Shown here: positions 52,603 through 61,548 of the stretch, one piece after another
Layout: every line of letters begins with the position of its first letter
Numbering within the stretch: the first letter of the stretch is position 1
From: Bacteroidaceae bacterium
GTDB lineage: Bacteria > Bacteroidota > Bacteroidia > Bacteroidales > Bacteroidaceae
Assembly (NCBI GenBank): GCA_902362375.1
Contig: CABIVS010000012.1
Location: forward strand, 645 to 64,644
Length of the DNA: 64,000 nucleotides
Direction: 5' to 3'
The notes under the pieces: generated by a model
What the model was told of the DNA's origin: nothing
What the model saw: only the letters and a program-made list of their open reading frames with translations
Databases searched by the model: none
Made by a program: the position numbers and the translations under genes

Positions 52603-55452
52603 ATGAAAACCGATTTGTTAGCTAGCCGTCACATCGGCATCAATGAACAAGATACAGCCATAATGCTCCGCAAAATTGGCGTGAACTCACTGGACGAACT
52701 GATTAATCAGACAATTCCCGCCAATATACGGCTGAAAGAGCCACTAGCATTGACTAGTCCGCTGACGGAATACGAATTTGAAAAACACATCGCTGAACTG
52801 GCAGCTAAAAACAAACTATATACTACATATATCGGTTTGGGATGGTACAACACGATCACTCCGGCCGTTATCCAGCGGAATGTATTCGAAAACCCGGTAT
52901 GGTATACTTCTTACACTCCGTACCAGACAGAGGTATCGCAAGGACGTCTGGAAGCATTGATGAATTTCCAGACAGCCGTATGTGACCTTACTGCCATGCC
53001 ACTCGCCAACTGCTCACTTTTGGACGAAGCAACTGCCGCCGCCGAAGCCGTAAGCATGATGTATGCCTTACGCTCTCGCGCACAACAGAAAGCCAATGCG
53101 AACGTAGTCTTCGTAGACGAGAATATTTTTCCGCAGACATTAGCTGTTATGACTACACGTGCCGTACCCCAAGGCATCGAACTACGTGTAGGCAAATATA
53201 AAGATTTTGAACCTTCACCGGAAGTGTTTGCCTGTATTCTGCAATATCCGAACTCACATGGAAACGTAGAGGACTATTCCGAATTTACCGAAAAGGCACA
53301 TGCTGCAGACTGCAAAGTAGCTGTTGCCGCTGATATTTTAAGTCTCGCCCTGCTAACTCCTCCGGGAGAATGGGGAGCAGATATTGTATTCGGAACCACA
53401 CAACGTCTGGGTACTCCAATGTTCTATGGCGGTCCGTCGGCTGCTTTCTTTGCTACCAAAGATGAATATAAACGGAATATGCCGGGACGAATCATCGGAT
53501 GGTCCAAAGACAAATATGGCAAGCTCTGCTACCGAATGGCTTTACAGACACGTGAACAACATATCAAACGGGAAAAGGCAACTTCAAATATCTGTACCGC
53601 ACAGGCACTATTAGCTACTATGGCAGGCTTTTATGCTGTTTATCACGGTCAGGAGGGTATCACTACAATTGCATCGCGTATACACAGCATTACTGTATTT
53701 CTTGAAAAGCAATTAAAGAAATGCGGATATACACAAGTCAACGCTCAATACTTTGACACCTTACGTTTCGAATTGCCCGAACACGTTTCGGCACAGCAAA
53801 TCCGTACGATAGCACTTACCAAAGAAGTTAATCTGCGCTATTATGAAAATGGCAATGTCGGTTTCAGCATTGACGAAACAACAGACGTGGCAGCTGCCAA
53901 TGTGTTGCTCTCGATTTTTGCCATTGCCGCCGGAAAAGATTATCAGAAAGTGGACGATATTCCGGAAAGAAGCAATATCGACAAGGCTTTGAAACGTACA
54001 ACGCCTTTCCTGACACACGAAGTATTCAGCAAGTATCACACGGAAACAGAGATGATGCGTTACATCAAACGTCTGAACCGCAAAGATATTTCTCTTGCAC
54101 AATCTATGATTTCCCTCGGTTCATGTACAATGAAGCTGAATGCAGCCGCGGAAATGTTGCCTTTAAGCCGTCCCGAGTTTATGGGTATGCACCCGCTGGT
54201 CCCGGAAGATCAGGCAGAAGGTTATCGTGAATTAATCAAGAACCTAAGTGAAGATTTGAAAGTTATCACCGGATTTGCAGGAGTCAGCCTACAACCCAAT
54301 TCGGGTGCCGCGGGAGAATATGCAGGCCTTCGTGTGATTCGTGCCTATCTCGAAAGTATCGGTCAGGGACACCGGAACAAAGTCTTGATTCCGGCTTCGG
54401 CTCACGGAACAAATCCTGCGTCAGCTATACAGGCAGGCTTTGTGACTGTTACCTGTGCATGCGACGAGCAAGGGAATGTAGAAATGGCCGACTTGCGTGC
54501 AAAAGCAGAAGAGAATAAAGATGATTTGGCTGCACTGATGATTACTTATCCTTCTACACATGGTATCTTCGAAACCGAGATAAAAGAGATTTGCGACATC
54601 ATTCACGCCTGTGGTGCACAAGTATATATGGATGGAGCCAACATGAATGCACAAGTAGGATTAACCAATCCGGGATTCATCGGTGCGGATGTCTGCCACT
54701 TGAATCTTCATAAAACATTCGCTTCCCCTCATGGTGGCGGAGGTCCGGGAGTCGGTCCTATCTGCGTAGCCGAACATCTGGTTTCTTTCCTTCCCGGACA
54801 CGGAATCTTCGGCAACTCACAAAATCAAGTATCAGCAGCTCCATTCGGCAGTGCAGGTATTCTGCCTATCACATATGGATATATCCGTATGATGGGTGCG
54901 GAAGGACTGACACAGGCAACTAAAATTGCGATCCTGAATGCCAATTATCTGGCTAGTTGTCTGAAAGATACCTATGGAGTTGTTTATCGGGGAGCCAACG
55001 GTTTCGTAGGACACGAAATGATTCTGGAATGCCGGAAAGTACATGAGGAAGCAGGTATCTCGGAGAATGATATTGCCAAACGTCTGATGGATTATGGTTA
55101 TCATGCTCCTACCCTCTCTTTCCCTGTCCACGGTACGTTGATGATTGAACCGACAGAAAGTGAGAGTCTGGCAGAACTAGACAATTTCGTAGATGTCATG
55201 CTGAATATCTGGAAAGAAATTCAAGAAGTAAAGAATGGCGAAGCGGATAAAGATGATAATGTATTGATTAATGCTCCTCATCCGGAATACGAAATTGTAA
55301 GTGATCGTTGGGAACACTCATATACACGCGAGAAAGCAGCCTATCCTATAGAAAGCGTACGTGATAATAAATTCTGGATAAATGTAGCTCGCGTAGATAA
55401 TACCTTGGGAGACCGCAAACTGTTGCCAACCCGATATGGATCTTTTGACTGA
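52603..55452 (+). CDS. gcvP: Glycine dehydrogenase (decarboxylating), single-chain P protein
   Basis: About 949 residues, the fused alpha-beta form of glycine cleavage P protein. N-terminal SRHIGINEQDTAIMLRKIG, the ITPAVIQRNVFENPVWYTSY region, PLP-lysine near residue 703 (HLNLHKTFASPHGGGGPG) and late PTESESLAELDNFVDVM. It decarboxylates glycine and transfers aminomethyl to the lipoylated H protein; lipB for lipoylation lies 11 kb upstream. ATG 52603 was chosen over TTG 52594. No glycine riboswitch was recognised in the leader. Followed by repeat array B. Confidence 0.95.
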   Translation: MKTDLLASRHIGINEQDTAIMLRKIGVNSLDELINQTIPANIRLKEPLALTSPLTEYEFEKHIAELAAKNKLYTTYIGLGWYNTITPAVIQRNVFENPVWYTSYTPYQTEVSQGRLEALMNFQTAVCDLTAMPLANCSLLDEATAAAEAVSMMYALRSRAQQKANANVVFVDENIFPQTLAVMTTRAVPQGIELRVGKYKDFEPSPEVFACILQYPNSHGNVEDYSEFTEKAHAADCKVAVAADILSLALLTPPGEWGADIVFGTTQRLGTPMFYGGPSAAFFATKDEYKRNMPGRIIGWSKDKYGKLCYRMALQTREQHIKREKATSNICTAQALLATMAGFYAVYHGQEGITTIASRIHSITVFLEKQLKKCGYTQVNAQYFDTLRFELPEHVSAQQIRTIALTKEVNLRYYENGNVGFSIDETTDVAAANVLLSIFAIAAGKDYQKVDDIPERSNIDKALKRTTPFLTHEVFSKYHTETEMMRYIKRLNRKDISLAQSMISLGSCTMKLNAAAEMLPLSRPEFMGMHPLVPEDQAEGYRELIKNLSEDLKVITGFAGVSLQPNSGAAGEYAGLRVIRAYLESIGQGHRNKVLIPASAHGTNPASAIQAGFVTVTCACDEQGNVEMADLRAKAEENKDDLAALMITYPSTHGIFETEIKEICDIIHACGAQVYMDGANMNAQVGLTNPGFIGADVCHLNLHKTFASPHGGGGPGVGPICVAEHLVSFLPGHGIFGNSQNQVSAAPFGSAGILPITYGYIRMMGAEGLTQATKIAILNANYLASCLKDTYGVVYRGANGFVGHEMILECRKVHEEAGISENDIAKRLMDYGYHAPTLSFPVHGTLMIEPTESESLAELDNFVDVMLNIWKEIQEVKNGEADKDDNVLINAPHPEYEIVSDRWEHSYTREKAAYPIESVRDNKFWINVARVDNTLGDRKLLPTRYGSFD

Positions 55453-55511
55453 TATGTCCTTTTGAAACAGGGCAGACAGTCTACCTAAATCAGGAAAAGA
55501 TAGTATAAAAA

Positions 55512-55665
55512 TAAAGCGGCGTTTTAGGAGTCCTAAAGTGCCGCTTTACAATGTGTAAATCACCACTTTAAGTATCGTAAGACACCGCTTTAAGCGTATT
55601 GAGGTGTCGGACCAAGAACATCAAGGTACCGCTTCAAGAATAATGAAATGTCGTTTCACAAATAG
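55512..55665. repeat. 22-nt-period palindromic repeat array B
   Basis: Seven units start at 55512, 55534, 55556, 55578, 55600, 55622 and 55644, each exactly 22 nt. Best units share TAAAG-N3-CCGCTTTA followed by about 7 variable nt; the fifth is the most degenerate. The first two units also pair with each other across their palindromic centres. The array fills most of the gap between the convergent gcvP and nitroreductase genes. Same family and period as array A at 27939-28026. Confidence 0.85.
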
Positions 55666-55679
55666 AGTGCCGGGTATTT

Positions 55680-56249
55680 CTATTCCACGATGGTTATCGC
55701 ACCGGCTTTTATCTTTTTCTCTTTCATCGGAATCTTAGGATCGGCATATCCCAGAGCTACACAACCGTAGACTTTATGATTGGCAGGAACACCTAAAGCA
55801 GTAATAAATTCACGAACCTCCGGATCGTCACATGTTGTTCCCAACTGATTGATCCAACAAGAGCCGATACCTAAAGACTGGGCAGCCAGAAACATATTTT
55901 CTATAGCACAGGCACAATCCATACCAGCCCACCATTGAGTAGGCTCATTAGATACAATCACTAAAGTCGGAGCATGATAATAGCAACAATAAGTCTTGCT
56001 ATGTCCACGTTCCTGCAAACGAGAATCGCCGCTTTTTGCAAAAGCTCCTTTAATCCGTTCATTCAGTTCTGTCAACTTATCCATATTTTGAATAGCTGTA
56101 AAATGCCATGTTTCCAAATGCATTCCACTCGGTGCATAAGTTGCAGCTTCCAAAATGGCCTGCAAATCCTCTTCTGAAACTTGCTGGCCTGTATAAGCCC
56201 GTACGCTACGGCGTGCTTTCATGTTCTCTAAAACTTCATTTGTTTTCAT
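55680..56249 (-). CDS. Nitroreductase family protein
   Basis: 189 residues of the FMN-dependent nitroreductase fold: MKARRSVRAYTGQQVSEEDL, EAATYAPSGMHLETWHFTA (FMN-binding), a CACAIENMFLAAQSLGIGSC helix and a late LGVPANHKVYGCVALGYADP. It reduces nitro or quinone substrates using NAD(P)H; substrate unknown. ATG 56249 used rather than an upstream TTG. Converges with gcvP across repeat array B. Confidence 0.88.
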   Translation of the reverse strand: MKTNEVLENMKARRSVRAYTGQQVSEEDLQAILEAATYAPSGMHLETWHFTAIQNMDKLTELNERIKGAFAKSGDSRLQERGHSKTYCCYYHAPTLVIVSNEPTQWWAGMDCACAIENMFLAAQSLGIGSCWINQLGTTCDDPEVREFITALGVPANHKVYGCVALGYADPKIPMKEKKIKAGAITIVE

Positions 56250-56316
56250 GGATAACAAGTATTTTATATAAGTATGTCATCATTATTAGTTTGACTCATC
56301 AATGCTTCGTACTTTT

Positions 56317-57402
56317 CTACCGTTTGACCAGCCCAATCTTTGCATTCAGTTTGAAATAATAGACTCCATTCTCCCTCTCCAAAAATCCGTATTTGTCTTT
56401 CTCTAAAGATCCTTTTTCTAAACGAGTATTTAGAAACAAGAAATCCTCCATTATTTGCTTTTCCGATTTATGATAACAGAGCACTTCTCCACTTCCATCC
56501 ACCAACAGAATACCTTCCACAGCCGAATCCAATCCATTGTAAATCTTTGCAGGACGCATTCCCAATGCTAATGCCATCAAGAACTGCTTCATCTTGAATT
56601 CATAGAACTTATGCTTATTGATTAGTTCATCTTTAATCTTCAACGGATTCATTTGTTTGATAATTTCTGTCAACTCACCAATACGGGAGATGCCATCCAA
56701 ATGCATGATACGAACCATTTCTGTCAGTACACGTGGAAAATGCAGATCAATCATCAACAGATTACTGCGGAACACACGGTCGGCTACATCAGCGTATTTA
56801 AGTACGCCACCCAAACGTTCGATCATCATCATCCGTTCGGCAACCTCATTCGGAGATTCAGGCAAAGCATTGATTTTATTCACTGTTGGAGTAGCAAATT
56901 TGATTCCGCTCTGTTCCAATTTAAGATTCGCTGCACGTCCTCCGTCCAGCAACGGATTCATTGCGCCCAATCGTGAGCGGACATTGAACCCTCTTAACGG
57001 AGCTTTCGGATGCCAAAATGCAACGGAAAAATCTGTGCGATCTTCTGTTTTTGCTTCCAAATCGAAAATGGCAGCTTCGTCTAAAAACTCTTCTACTCCT
57101 TCCGGAGAAGCAACATCATTTTCCGAAGAAGATTTCACAGCCTGCAATATCAGATCAGCTACAATACCAAAATCTTCACGAGGCATGGACTTACTCCCAT
57201 TCTCTCCTTCTATACGAATCGTATCTTTTTCAATATAATATTGACGTGTTCCATCATGTTCTTCCCGTTGAATCATTGCAACAGGCCAAAATGTATCTCC
57301 CGCCTTTGCTTCTGCCGTGCCTAACACTACTTTTCCGTCTGCTAAGAGACGAAAGAAAGAATAGAGTTCGCACCATTCTTTTTTGGTTGCTTCAAATGCC
57401 AT
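56317..57402 (-). CDS. HpaII-like type II restriction endonuclease
   Basis: 361 residues, near the length of HpaII. The N-terminus KEWCELYSFFRLLADGKVVL and the central GFNVRSRLGAMNPLLDGGRA followed by ANLKLEQSGI resemble HpaII family endonucleases (recognition CCGG for HpaII itself). Seen from memory of the family, not from a search. No DNA methyltransferase gene lies within the window, and CCGG sites are frequent in it (for example 67-70 and, inside this gene, 57102-57105), so if it cuts CCGG the protecting methylase must be elsewhere or activity is altered. Flanked by nitroreductase and peptidase genes on the same strand. Confidence 0.6.
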   Translation of the reverse strand: MAFEATKKEWCELYSFFRLLADGKVVLGTAEAKAGDTFWPVAMIQREEHDGTRQYYIEKDTIRIEGENGSKSMPREDFGIVADLILQAVKSSSENDVASPEGVEEFLDEAAIFDLEAKTEDRTDFSVAFWHPKAPLRGFNVRSRLGAMNPLLDGGRAANLKLEQSGIKFATPTVNKINALPESPNEVAERMMMIERLGGVLKYADVADRVFRSNLLMIDLHFPRVLTEMVRIMHLDGISRIGELTEIIKQMNPLKIKDELINKHKFYEFKMKQFLMALALGMRPAKIYNGLDSAVEGILLVDGSGEVLCYHKSEKQIMEDFLFLNTRLEKGSLEKDKYGFLERENGVYYFKLNAKIGLVKR

Positions 57403-57481
57403 ATATTTTTGTTCTTCTTTATTTTACTACAAATGTTTTATCTTAATCCTACTACTGAATTTTCCTAACTATGAGTTGCTT

Positions 57482-58285
57482 CTACTGATTGATAACCTGC
57501 GGTAAGGCTACAGACGACACAACCGGAGGAACTATATGAGTCACCTCCTCCAATGGAGGGAGCTTGCCTACTTGTGCAAACAGGGAATTTCGTATCCATT
57601 CTCTAGGAGTGACTATGATAAATCGTCCCGTCCAACAACCATCAAAATAGGAAGGGTTACCCGGCTGTTTCTTAATAGGATAACAGATGTTTTCTCCTTT
57701 AGTCCGCATCTCCGGCGAACGTCCGGGATCATTCACCCACACATGTTTATCATCAATGCCGCGAAGTACCATCCAATGCCCTCTCGGACCGGGACGCAAA
57801 CCACGAACTGCGCCTGTATATCTCACATTCACAAGCACAGGAATGCCACGATCAATATAATCTTTCAATATCCGGTAATCTTTCTGCTGGAAATGTTCGG
57901 CACTTATCATGTTTTCATAATAACGTGTCAACGAATCAATTTCAAAAGAATAATATCCTCCCTGCCCTATCGAAGTACGGCGACGGAAAGGAGCACGTTT
58001 TTTCAGAAAGTAATTCCGCTGATATTCAATTAGTTTCTTTTCTGCATCCTGGGCTGTACGTTGTGTATCAGCCGTCATTCCCTTAAAATAATCAAAGACC
58101 ATTAACGAAGAAGCCAGAGAGCAATGCGAGTAAGGACATCCCGCGATTTTCTGCGAATACCACGGAACAGGAATATTATTAGGAGCCAGTTTTTGAGCCT
58201 CCTGTACTTGTGCTTGCGCCTGAACGCTTATCCATACAAAGGAACTTAAAAACAGACTAAAAAATATGTGACATTTATTTATCAT
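57482..58285 (-). CDS. C39-like papain-fold secreted peptidase
   Basis: 267 residues with a signal peptide (LFLSSFVWISVQAQAQ). Catalytic pattern of the C39/BtrH-like fold: Cys in IAGCPYSHCSLASSLMVFDY, His in GPRGHWMVLRGID, Asp in VWVNDPGRSPEMRTKG. It probably cleaves peptide bonds in the periplasm or at the surface; no ABC transporter is adjacent, so bacteriocin leader processing is not indicated. ATG 58285 chosen over a GTG at 58294. Confidence 0.78.
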   Translation of the reverse strand: MINKCHIFFSLFLSSFVWISVQAQAQVQEAQKLAPNNIPVPWYSQKIAGCPYSHCSLASSLMVFDYFKGMTADTQRTAQDAEKKLIEYQRNYFLKKRAPFRRRTSIGQGGYYSFEIDSLTRYYENMISAEHFQQKDYRILKDYIDRGIPVLVNVRYTGAVRGLRPGPRGHWMVLRGIDDKHVWVNDPGRSPEMRTKGENICYPIKKQPGNPSYFDGCWTGRFIIVTPREWIRNSLFAQVGKLPPLEEVTHIVPPVVSSVALPQVINQ

Positions 58286-58326
58286 GCGATCCACTCTCTA
58301 TCTTTATTACCACTCTAATACTTTAC

Positions 58327-58944
58327 CTACAACATATTCTCATCATCAAGGATCCGCGCTGTCTCCACCTTCTCCAAACGTGCACGCAACTTAGACATCA
58401 TCGAACGACGAATCCGCAATGTCATGCTACAATCCATATCATACGACTGATTAAGAATCTCCGGTTCTTCTTCTTTCACAATGCGCATAACATCGTTCAT
58501 AAAAGGATATTCAAACATTACCGTCACCTCCTCATCTACCGTCTTTTCTATAATGGTAGCGGCAGCAATAGCTTCAGCAGCAGCAGCCTTGTAAGCAACG
58601 ATCAATCCGCTCGTTCCCAATTTGATTCCTCCAAAATAACGGACTACTATAATCAGTATATCCGTCAGTTCATTCGAGTTTATCTGTCCGAGAATGGGTT
58701 TACCCGCTGTTCCGGAAGGTTCTCCATTATCATTGGCACGGAAATCCTTTCGTGCAGCTCCCAACATATAAGCATAGCATACATGCCGTGCATCATAATA
58801 CTTTTTCTGATACGTTTCAAGATGCATCTTTATCTCATCGAGAGTACGCACAGGAAGGGCTATAGCAATGAACTTGCTTCGTTTTTCCGTATAAATACCT
58901 TCGGAAGGCTCAATGATGGTTTTATAAGTATCTTCAGCAGTCAT
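58327..58944 (-). CDS. YigZ family (IMPACT/DUF1949) protein
   Basis: 205 residues. IMPACT domain: GIYTEKRSKFIAIALPVRTL, HVCYAYMLGAARKDFRANDN, GEPSGTAGKPILGQI and VVRYFGGIKLGTSGLIVAY, followed by a DUF1949 C-terminal domain. Members bind RNA/ribosome-like substrates or act with proline peptidases; function uncertain. The -7 box at 58949-58956 ends 5 nt before the ATG, implying a leaderless mRNA. Confidence 0.9.
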   Translation of the reverse strand: MTAEDTYKTIIEPSEGIYTEKRSKFIAIALPVRTLDEIKMHLETYQKKYYDARHVCYAYMLGAARKDFRANDNGEPSGTAGKPILGQINSNELTDILIIVVRYFGGIKLGTSGLIVAYKAAAAEAIAAATIIEKTVDEEVTVMFEYPFMNDVMRIVKEEEPEILNQSYDMDCSMTLRIRRSMMSKLRARLEKVETARILDDENML

Positions 58945-58948
58945 GTTG

Positions 58949-58956
58949 CAAAGATA
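58949..58956 (-). promoter_or_regulatory. -7 element abutting yigZ start (leaderless)
   Basis: Minus-strand TATCTTTG whose last base is 5 nt from the ATG at 58944. Confidence 0.6.
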
Positions 58957-59036
58957 CGGCTTTAATAAGAAAAGTCAATCTATCGTTTGGAAATATTAAT
59001 GTTCCACTTATCAATGACAGGTAGTTGGAGGGATTG

Positions 59037-59121
59037 AAAATAGTGACGCTATCCAATAAAAATAGTGACGGTATACCACAACGATACCGTCACTATCCCG
59101 GGCATATCCCGTCACTATTTT
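59037..59121. repeat. Nested inverted repeats with GTGACG/CGTCAC arms
   Basis: Four copies of ATAGTGACG: two direct (59041, 59062) and two inverted (ending 59096 and 59118). Inner arms ATAGTGACGGTAT / ATACCGTCACTAT (59062-59074, 59084-59096, 9-nt loop); outer arms AAAATAGTGACG / CGTCACTATTTT (59037-59048, 59110-59121). On the minus strand the inner hairpin is followed by TTTTTATT, so it can terminate the serC-serA-DUF1015 transcript. Confidence 0.85.
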
Positions 59122-59194
59122 TTCTACATCAATCAAGCGTCACATCTATTGATATAATTCCCGTCAACAATGATTTTCGCATAACAGATATTTC

Positions 59195-60442
59195 TTAATC
59201 TAACTTATGAATCACCAGCCCTGAACGGAGTTTCGGTTCAAACCAAGTAGTCTTCGGCGGCATAATATTGCCTGTATCTGCAATATCCATCAACTGTTTC
59301 ATAGATACAGGATAGAGAGCCAAAGCCACTTTCATTTCACCACTATCCACACGCTTCTTGAGCTCTCCCAATCCACGGATACCACCTACAAAATCAATAC
59401 GTTTATCAGAACGCAGATCCTTTATGCCTAAAATTTCATCCAAAATCAGGTTGGAAGAGATTGTAACATCAAGCACCCCAATAGGGTCGTTATCATTATA
59501 CGTACCGGCCTTAGCGGTCAAGCTATACCATTTACCACCCAAATAGAGTGAAAAATTATGCAAGCCGGACGGTTTATAGATGTCCGCGCCTTTTTCTTCT
59601 ACTACAAAGTTTTTATCAAGTGCAGCCAAGAATTGTTCAGGAGTCAAACCATTAAGATCTTTCACCACACGGTTGTAATCAATAATGGTCAACTGATTTG
59701 CCGGGAAGCAAACAGCCATAAAGTAATTATATTCTTCATCACCGCGATGATTTGGATTCAGTTTTGCTTTCTCTGCTCCCACCAATGCAGCAGCGGCAGA
59801 ACGGTGATGCCCGTCAGCAATATAAAGGGCAGGCATTTTAGCAAATTCGGCAGTAATTGCAGCAATATCTGCCTCCTGGTCGACAATCCAGAAAGTATGT
59901 CCAAAACCATCACCCGGAGCGATAAAGTCATAAACCGGCTTATTTGCTGTATATTTCTTTATTATAACATCCAACTTCTCATTGTCAGGATAAGCAAAGA
60001 AAACAGGTTCAATATTAGCGTTGTTCACACGTACATGTTTCATACGATCCTCTTCCTTGTCACGACGGGTAAGCTCATGCTTCTTGATAACCCCGTTCAT
60101 ATAATCCGGGACATAAGCACCGACTACCAACCCATATTGTGTTTTCCCGTTCATCGTCTGGGCATAGATATAATAGTTTTCCATCTTATCCTGCACCAAC
60201 CAGCCTTTGTCCTGAAACAGTTGGAAATTCTCGGCAGCTTTAGCATACACCTGTTCGTCATGTTCATCCGTACCAACAGGGAAATCTATTTCCGGTTTAA
60301 TAATATGATAAAGAGACTTCTCGTTACCTTCCGCTTCTGCGCGGGCTTCTTCAGAATTCAATACATCATAAGGACGTGAAGCGACCTGTTCTACAAGGTC
60401 TTGCGGAGGACGAATGCCCTTGAAAGGTTTGATTATTGCCAT
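59195..60442 (-). CDS. DUF1015 family protein, serine-locus type
   Basis: 415 residues: IKPFKGIRPPQDLVEQVASR, PYDVLNSEEARAEAEG, the IADGHHRSAAAALVGAEK motif (conserved Asp-Gly-His-His), and late GDGFGHTFWIVDQE-type segments. DUF1015 genes commonly adjoin serA and serC in Bacteroidota and other phyla, and a role in serine or phosphoserine handling is inferred. It lies after serA on the same strand with its own apparent promoter and a 5' hairpin. Confidence 0.88.
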   Translation of the reverse strand: MAIIKPFKGIRPPQDLVEQVASRPYDVLNSEEARAEAEGNEKSLYHIIKPEIDFPVGTDEHDEQVYAKAAENFQLFQDKGWLVQDKMENYYIYAQTMNGKTQYGLVVGAYVPDYMNGVIKKHELTRRDKEEDRMKHVRVNNANIEPVFFAYPDNEKLDVIIKKYTANKPVYDFIAPGDGFGHTFWIVDQEADIAAITAEFAKMPALYIADGHHRSAAAALVGAEKAKLNPNHRGDEEYNYFMAVCFPANQLTIIDYNRVVKDLNGLTPEQFLAALDKNFVVEEKGADIYKPSGLHNFSLYLGGKWYSLTAKAGTYNDNDPIGVLDVTISSNLILDEILGIKDLRSDKRIDFVGGIRGLGELKKRVDSGEMKVALALYPVSMKQLMDIADTGNIMPPKTTWFEPKLRSGLVIHKLD

Positions 60443-60472
60443 GATATTAGTATTTTATATGTAAAAAATTAA

Positions 60473-60501
60473 AGCCACAGACTTCTTGAAAATCTGTGGC
60501 T
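60473..60501 (-). terminator. Hairpin between serA and DUF1015 gene (terminator or 5' stem)
   Basis: AGCCACAGA / TCTGTGGCT arms (60473-60481, 60493-60501), 11-nt loop; on the minus strand followed by TTTAATTTTTT. The -7 box at 60502-60509 lies immediately upstream, so the same stem would sit at the very 5' end of the DUF1015 mRNA. Confidence 0.75.
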
Positions 60502-60509
60502 CAAATATA
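60502..60509 (-). promoter_or_regulatory. -7 element for DUF1015 gene
   Basis: Minus-strand TATATTTG directly before the hairpin at 60473-60501; leader about 55 nt. Confidence 0.55.
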
Positions 60510-60604
60510 CTACTTATTTCTAAAAAAGACATTCTGCAACGGATTGTTTTTATTCAGATACTACCATAGTTATCCTAAAAAATCCGGCTGACTTATTCAG
60601 AATC

Positions 60605-61525
60605 TTATTTGTTTACTCTAAATTTCTCGCAACCATCTTTCAAGAAGCCAACAATTTGTTGAGCGGCAGCAATACCGGCATTGATATTTGCTTCAGCAGT
60701 TTGAGCCCCCATCTTCTTGGGAGTTGAGAAATAACGTCCGGCAAACTTTTCTGCAAACTCTGCGTTAGCAGCAGGCATGATATCTGTGATATATTTGAAG
60801 TCTGCACGATCTTCCATCAATTTAATCAGTTCTGCTTCATTAATCACTTCCTTACGGGCAGTGTTTACCAACATAGCACCTTTCGGCATATCTTTCAACA
60901 GAGCATAATTGATAGAGTTCTTTGTTTCGGCAGTTGCCGGAATATGAAGAGATACCACCTGGCAAGTCTTATACAATTCTTCTGCAGAATCAAGTGCTTT
61001 CACACCATCTTTTTCGATTACTTCTTTCGGACAGAATGCATCATAAGCATACACTTCCATTCCGAAACCTTTGGCAACACGAGCTACATTGCGACCTACG
61101 TTTCCATAAGCATGAATACCCAATTTCTTGCCCATCAATTCCGTACCGGAAGTTCCGTTATAGAAGTTACGGACAGCATATACCATCATACCCAAAGCAA
61201 GTTCGGCAACAGCATTAGAGTTCTGTCCCGGAGTATTCATCACACATACATTGTGAGCAGTGGCAGCAGCCAGGTCAACGTTGTCATATCCTGCACCGGC
61301 ACGGACTACGATTTTCAATTCTTTAGCAGCATCCAGCACCTCTGCATCAACAATATCGCTACGGATAATGATAGCATTAGCATCTTTTACTGCATCCAGC
61401 AATTGAGCCTTATCAGTATATTTCTCAAGTAAAGCAAGCTCAAATCCGGCTGCTTCTATTTCTTTACGGATACCATCTACTGCAACTTTAGCAAACGGTT
61501 TTTCAGTAGCTACAAGTACTTTCAT
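60605..61525 (-). CDS. serA: D-3-phosphoglycerate dehydrogenase, short type with Lys in place of His
   Basis: 306 residues, the short form without ACT or ASB domains. NAD-binding GIHAYGNVGRNVARVAKGFG, substrate loop GAGYDNVDL, GQNSNAVAELALGMM and the conserved NTARKEVINE with catalytic Arg. Where most family members have TPH before the late glycine segment, this has STPKKMGAQTAEAN, so a lysine replaces the catalytic histidine, as known for the type III-K group (for example Entamoeba). It oxidises 3-phosphoglycerate in serine synthesis and follows serC. Confidence 0.92.
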   Translation of the reverse strand: MKVLVATEKPFAKVAVDGIRKEIEAAGFELALLEKYTDKAQLLDAVKDANAIIIRSDIVDAEVLDAAKELKIVVRAGAGYDNVDLAAATAHNVCVMNTPGQNSNAVAELALGMMVYAVRNFYNGTSGTELMGKKLGIHAYGNVGRNVARVAKGFGMEVYAYDAFCPKEVIEKDGVKALDSAEELYKTCQVVSLHIPATAETKNSINYALLKDMPKGAMLVNTARKEVINEAELIKLMEDRADFKYITDIMPAANAEFAEKFAGRYFSTPKKMGAQTAEANINAGIAAAQQIVGFLKDGCEKFRVNK

Positions 61526-61548
61526 AATCTAATTCTGTTTATAAAGAC

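Noticed and set aside
57482..58285. Bacteriocin-processing peptidase
   Set aside because: Although the C39-like catalytic pattern is present, there is no ABC transporter domain, bacteriocin precursor or immunity gene nearby.
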